This document shows positions 6,050-9,049 of a DNA stretch of 9,049 nucleotides, in pieces. This DNA comes from Thermodesulfatator atlanticus. GTDB lineage: Bacteria; Desulfobacterota; Thermodesulfobacteria; Thermodesulfobacteriales; Thermodesulfatatoraceae. Location: the NCBI GenBank assembly GCA_011321895.1, contig DROK01000017.1, positions 1-9,049 on the forward strand. Reading direction: 5' to 3'. Both the position numbers and the translations under genes were made by a program. A model generated the notes under the pieces. The model did no database searches. It was not told where the DNA came from and saw nothing but the letters and a program-made list of their open reading frames with translations. Every line of letters starts with the position of its first letter. Position 1 is the first letter of the stretch.

Positions 6050-7596
6050 AGGCCCCATACACCACCCTTACCCCAAAAAAACGGGCCCTGGTCACCGTAA
6101 TCGTGATGGTGGGCGCCTTTATGGCCATCCTGGATACCACCATCGTGGATATAGTGGTCCCCAAGATGATGGCCCCCCTGGCCACCGATCTTTACGGTAT
6201 CCAATGGGTGATCACGGCCTACATGATGGCGGCGGCCGTGGGTCTCCTTTTGATCGCCTCCCTGGCCAGGGCTTACGGTTTCACCAAAATCTTCATCCTG
6301 GGCCTTGGTGTCTTTACCGTGGCCAGTGCCGCCTGCGGCGCGGCCACCTCCCTTTACGAAATGATCACCTTCCGGGCCCTGCAGGGCCTGGGAGAGGCCT
6401 TTATCATGGGCTCAGCCCAGGCCATCCTCTACGCGGCCTATCCCCCTGAACGCCAGGGGCTGGCCATGGGGATCTTTGCCCTGGGGGTGAGTTTTGCCCC
6501 GGCCCTGGGCCCCACCGTAGGAGGTTTTCTAACGCAGCACTTTTCCTGGCGCTATGTTTTTTACATCAATATCCCGGTGGGCGTGGCAAACTTGGTGGCC
6601 GCCCTTTCCTTCCTCCCGGAGCTTCTGCCGGGTTCAGGCCGTCTTTACTTTAATTTTCGGAGCTATTTTTTGATAAGTACCGCCACCGTCTCGCTACTCA
6701 TCCTGCTCTCCAAAGGTCAGCAGTATGGCTGGTTCCAGTCCACCTTCATCGGCACCCTGGCCTTTGTCTCCGCCATCTCTTTCGTCCTCTATCTCCTTTC
6801 TGAGATGTGGAGCCCGAGACCGCTCATAGATTTCAGTATTTACCGGATACCGGAATTCGGGCTCACCATGGGTTTTCATTTCTTCGTGCTCGGTTTTGCC
6901 ATGTACCAGATCTTCTACCTCCTTCCCCTTTATTACGAACACCTAAAAGGCCTGCCTACTTTTGATACCGGTCTTCATATGCTGGCCTTTGCCGGTTTTA
7001 TAGGCCTTTTTTCCATCATCTCCGGGGCCTTGAGTGACCGGTTAGGACCGGAAAAGATCCTGCTTGGGAGTTTTCTCATCCTCTGCTTTTCAAGCCTTTT
7101 CCTGTTACCCAAGCTGGACTACTGGCGTCCGGCCAAAGAAGCCGCCCTGCTTACCATCCCTTACGGGATCGCCCTGGGGATGTTCTTTGCCCCTTTAGCG
7201 GCTTTGGCCCTGAGAAAGCTTGGCGATAAAGCGGGGCTGGGGGTGGCCCTTATGCATTACCAACGCTTCGTGGGGGGCTCTTTTGGCACCGCCCTGGCAA
7301 CCAATACCCTGGAGAAGCGGCTGGCCTTCCACTTCCAGGAGATGACCGGGCTGGAAAACTACGTATACGTAAAGCACTACCTGTCCAAAGGGGCGCTGAT
7401 GCTTGGAAAAATTTTCCCCAAAGGGGTGGCCCTGGCCAAGGCCAAAGCCCTGTTTTACCAGGTAGAGAGCCTTCTGGCCCTCTCTTTGGCCTTTAAGGAT
7501 ACCTTCCGCCACACTTTCTATTACGCCTTGATCGGCGGTATCTTTCTTTTCGGTCTTTTCGTCCATAAATGGCGCACGAAGAGGGTTGAGCCGTGA
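6046..7596 (+). CDS. DHA2-type major facilitator drug/proton antiporter, EmrB family
   Basis: A 516-aa inner-membrane transporter with about 14 hydrophobic helices, the DHA2 (14-TMS) layout, expected to expel hydrophobic toxic compounds using the proton gradient. Diagnostic motifs are LDTTIVDIVVPKM (29-41, motif D1), ITFRALQGLGEA (107-118, motif B), and APALGPTVGG (151-160, motif C, characteristic of antiporters) followed by FSWRYVFYINIPVG. Loop 2-3 (about 71-82) lacks the charged residues of motif A, as in E. coli EmrB, while the second half keeps GALSDRLGPEK. A hydrophilic segment before the last helix (about 425-490) fits the periplasmic loop between helices 13 and 14. The start overlaps the adaptor stop by 4 nt (ATGA), with GGAG 11 nt upstream. 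The stop overlaps the next start as GTGA. The family and partners point to an EmrAB-TolC-like pump; the drug specificity is unknown. Confidence 0.93.
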   Translation: MKAPYTTLTPKKRALVTVIVMVGAFMAILDTTIVDIVVPKMMAPLATDLYGIQWVITAYMMAAAVGLLLIASLARAYGFTKIFILGLGVFTVASAACGAATSLYEMITFRALQGLGEAFIMGSAQAILYAAYPPERQGLAMGIFALGVSFAPALGPTVGGFLTQHFSWRYVFYINIPVGVANLVAALSFLPELLPGSGRLYFNFRSYFLISTATVSLLILLSKGQQYGWFQSTFIGTLAFVSAISFVLYLLSEMWSPRPLIDFSIYRIPEFGLTMGFHFFVLGFAMYQIFYLLPLYYEHLKGLPTFDTGLHMLAFAGFIGLFSIISGALSDRLGPEKILLGSFLILCFSSLFLLPKLDYWRPAKEAALLTIPYGIALGMFFAPLAALALRKLGDKAGLGVALMHYQRFVGGSFGTALATNTLEKRLAFHFQEMTGLENYVYVKHYLSKGALMLGKIFPKGVALAKAKALFYQVESLLALSLAFKDTFRHTFYYALIGGIFLFGLFVHKWRTKRVEP

Positions 7597-8894
7597 AAAG
7601 GGCTTTGATCCTCCTGTTGTTTGGCCTGGTTTACGCCTCTTCGGCGCTGGCCGGTGAGGTGTTAAGCCTTACGGATTGCCTGCGCCTGGCACTCGAAAAC
7701 TATCCCCGCCTTAAGCGACTTGCAGCCCGGACCCAGGCCCGGGAAGCCCTTAAGAAGGCGGCGGAAAAGGATCTGTTGCCCCGTCTCTCTTTCGGGTACC
7801 GGTACAGCCGGCTTCGGGACCGCCAAAAGATAGTGATCCTCGGCCACGACGTCCCCATCTCCTCTTACGAAATGGTCGAAGCAGACCTTACCCTTGAGGT
7901 CCCCGTCTTCTATGGCTTTTCGCTGCGGATAAAAAAGGCCCTGGCCGCCCTGGAAGCCGACGTGGCCCGGGTTGAAGAAGAAAGGGGCCGGCAGCAAATA
8001 GCCTTTGAGGTCAAAAAGGCCTATTACGGCTATCTCACCGCCAAACGGCGGGTAAAAGAGGCCCAGAAATCCCTGATGAGGCTTAAGGAACACCTCAGAA
8101 TGGCCCGGGCCTTTTATGCAAAGGGGCTGGTGGCCAGACATCAGGTGCTGGCGAGTGAGGTGGCGGTGGCGGAAGCCGAACACCGGCTGGTGCTCGCCCA
8201 AAACGCCTTAAAAATCGCCGGCTACCGCCTGAATTTCCTGCTCAACCGCAAGCTTACGGCCCCCCTTTCCCTGAGAGACACCCTGGCCCTATCGCCCCGG
8301 ATAAAGGCGCTTGACGCTTACCTGGAAGAGGCCCTTTCCCAGCGCCCTGAGATGCAGGCCGCCCGGTTGGCCCTGGAGATGGCCCGGAAAAAAATTCAGC
8401 TGGCCAAGGCCCGCTATTACCCCCAGGTAGACCTGGTGGGGCTTTATCAAAAAAGGGGCACAGACCTTTTGGCTTCCCAGGACCCTTACTGGGATCGCGA
8501 AAACATCGTCTTTACCCTTAATCTCCGCCTGCTCCTCTGGGATTGGGGCCAGAGGGGAGACCAGGTGGCGGCGGCCCGGGCAGAGGCCCTGGCCCAGCAG
8601 GAGGCGGTAAGAGAACTGGAAAAAGAAATAGAACTGGAAGTGCGGCAGGCTTACCTTGACTTTTCCGCCGCTAAAAAACGCCTAAAACTGGCCCAAAAGG
8701 CCCTCCAGAGCGCCCAGGAAAATTTCCGGCTGGAAAAGGCCCGTTTTAAAGAAGGCCTGGCCCCTACCGCTGACGTCTTGGACGCCGAAGCCTTCCTGGC
8801 CGCCGCCGAAGCCCATCACCTGGAGGCCCTGGCCGCCCTTAAGCTGGCCCACGCCGCCCTCCTTCTGGCCGTGGGGGCCCCTCCTCTCCCTTAA
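7593..8894 (+). CDS. TolC-family outer-membrane efflux protein
   Basis: A 433-aa outer-membrane channel. Residues 1-20 are a signal peptide (MKR, a hydrophobic core, predicted cleavage after ALA). The mature protein starts with LTDCLRLALENYPRLK, a usual TolC opening. Two related helical repeats are visible by eye: about 138-217 (VKKAYYGYLTAKRRVKEAQ onward) and 348-428 (VRQAYLDFSAAKKRLKLAQ onward). Each has a helix, a turn with GL (AKGLVARHQV and KEGLAPTADV) and a return helix. Between them lie the second strand region and a YYPQVDLVGLY segment. Such a trimer forms a barrel plus a periplasmic helical tunnel. The GTG start at 7593 overlaps the transporter stop as GTGA, with AAGAGGG 7 nt upstream. 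Cys28 is not in a lipobox at the cleavage site, so it should not be a lipoprotein. It is probably dedicated to the EmrA/EmrB-like pair encoded just upstream. Confidence 0.92.
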   Translation: MKRALILLLFGLVYASSALAGEVLSLTDCLRLALENYPRLKRLAARTQAREALKKAAEKDLLPRLSFGYRYSRLRDRQKIVILGHDVPISSYEMVEADLTLEVPVFYGFSLRIKKALAALEADVARVEEERGRQQIAFEVKKAYYGYLTAKRRVKEAQKSLMRLKEHLRMARAFYAKGLVARHQVLASEVAVAEAEHRLVLAQNALKIAGYRLNFLLNRKLTAPLSLRDTLALSPRIKALDAYLEEALSQRPEMQAARLALEMARKKIQLAKARYYPQVDLVGLYQKRGTDLLASQDPYWDRENIVFTLNLRLLLWDWGQRGDQVAAARAEALAQQEAVRELEKEIELEVRQAYLDFSAAKKRLKLAQKALQSAQENFRLEKARFKEGLAPTADVLDAEAFLAAAEAHHLEALAALKLAHAALLLAVGAPPLP

Positions 8895-9049
8895 GCGTTT
8901 TGGCTATCTCTCTCCAGGGGATGGCCCCGGCCCTGAGGAGCCTGACCTCTTCCTGGGTGACCAGGACGATGGTCGAAGGCGCCCTGGCGGCACAGCTTCC
9001 TCCTGCCAGGACCAAATCTACCTCCGGCAACATGGCAAGGACTTCGTTA
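8839..9049 (-). CDS. tsaC: Sua5/YrdC-type threonylcarbamoyl-AMP synthase, C-terminal part (partial)
   Basis: The minus-strand frame is open from the right edge to a TAA at 8841-8839. It reads VDLVLAGGSCAARAPSTIV, then EEVRLLRAGAIPWREI. This matches the conserved C-terminal block of the Sua5/YrdC/YwlC family (D-x-x-L-x-GG, PST-V and LR-GAI motifs). The family makes L-threonylcarbamoyl-AMP from threonine, bicarbonate and ATP for the tRNA t6A37 modification. The true start is beyond the window; the ATG at 9033 is internal, since the frame continues upstream as NEVLA. After the normal family end near GAIPWREIAKTL the frame runs on with a Gly/Pro/Arg-rich tail (GEEGPPRPEGGRRGPA) that is antisense to the last codons of the TolC gene, giving a 56-bp convergent overlap. 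A paralogous YrdC-domain protein is possible but less likely. Confidence 0.8.
   Translation of the reverse strand, partial: NEVLAMLPEVDLVLAGGSCAARAPSTIVLVTQEEVRLLRAGAIPWREIAKTLKGEEGPPRPEGGRRGPA

Noticed and set aside
8872..8882. The GC-rich palindromic run GGGGGCCCC near the tolC end, as a terminator.
   Set aside because: It has no loop and no T-tract on either strand, and it lies inside both coding sequences.
1..9049. CRISPR array, tRNA, rRNA, insertion sequence, attachment site or origin.
   Set aside because: Reading both strands I saw no regularly spaced repeats, no tRNA-like cloverleaf, no transposase or integrase frame and no terminal inverted repeats. Coding sequence fills almost the whole window.

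Overview
The window is a compact, moderately GC-rich stretch of bacterial chromosome. Genes lie on both strands and intergenic gaps are short, at most about 140 bp. The gene set suggests an anaerobic, probably thermophilic diderm. It holds a fused siroheme decarboxylase of the alternative (siroheme-dependent) heme pathway, common in sulfate reducers and relatives. It also holds a PEP-CTERM surface protein, which implies an exosortase system, and a TolC-dependent pump, which implies an outer membrane. The Lys/Glu/Arg-rich proteins fit a thermophile. A member of Thermodesulfobacteriota or a related deep lineage is my best guess, but this is an inference and no marker gene here settles it.

Layout from left to right: (1) the last 23 codons of an unidentified plus-strand gene (1-73) run into the 3' end of trpG. 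(2) trpE-trpG (minus, 2215 to 63) encode anthranilate synthase and are joined by a TGATG stop/start overlap. No other trp gene is in view. (3) pgsA (plus, 2298-2840), phosphatidylglycerophosphate synthase, is divergent from trpE across an 82-bp promoter region. (4) A minus-strand PEP-CTERM protein gene (3708-2869) ends at a terminator hairpin embedded in the 3' end of pgsA. (5) A 142-bp AT-rich spacer carries an inverted repeat and a candidate promoter. (6) A minus-strand AhbA-AhbB fusion (4822-3851) acts in heme biosynthesis. (7) Divergent from it, across 90 bp, is a three-gene plus-strand operon: an EmrA-type adaptor, an EmrB/DHA2-type transporter and a TolC-type outer-membrane channel (4913-8894). 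Both junctions are 4-nt overlaps, and together the genes specify a complete tripartite efflux pump. (8) The C-terminal part of a minus-strand Sua5/YrdC (TsaC) tRNA-modification gene runs off the right edge and overlaps the tolC end by 56 bp.

No mobile element, CRISPR array, tRNA or rRNA was seen. I did not find a clear new system. The most interesting points are the AhbA-AhbB fusion; apparent leaderless start sites at pgsA and the pump operon, where a -10 box ends exactly 8 nt before the ATG in both; a terminator hairpin that overlaps the pgsA stop codon; the lower-GC PEP-CTERM gene; and the unusual C-terminal extensions of TrpG and of the Sua5-like protein.
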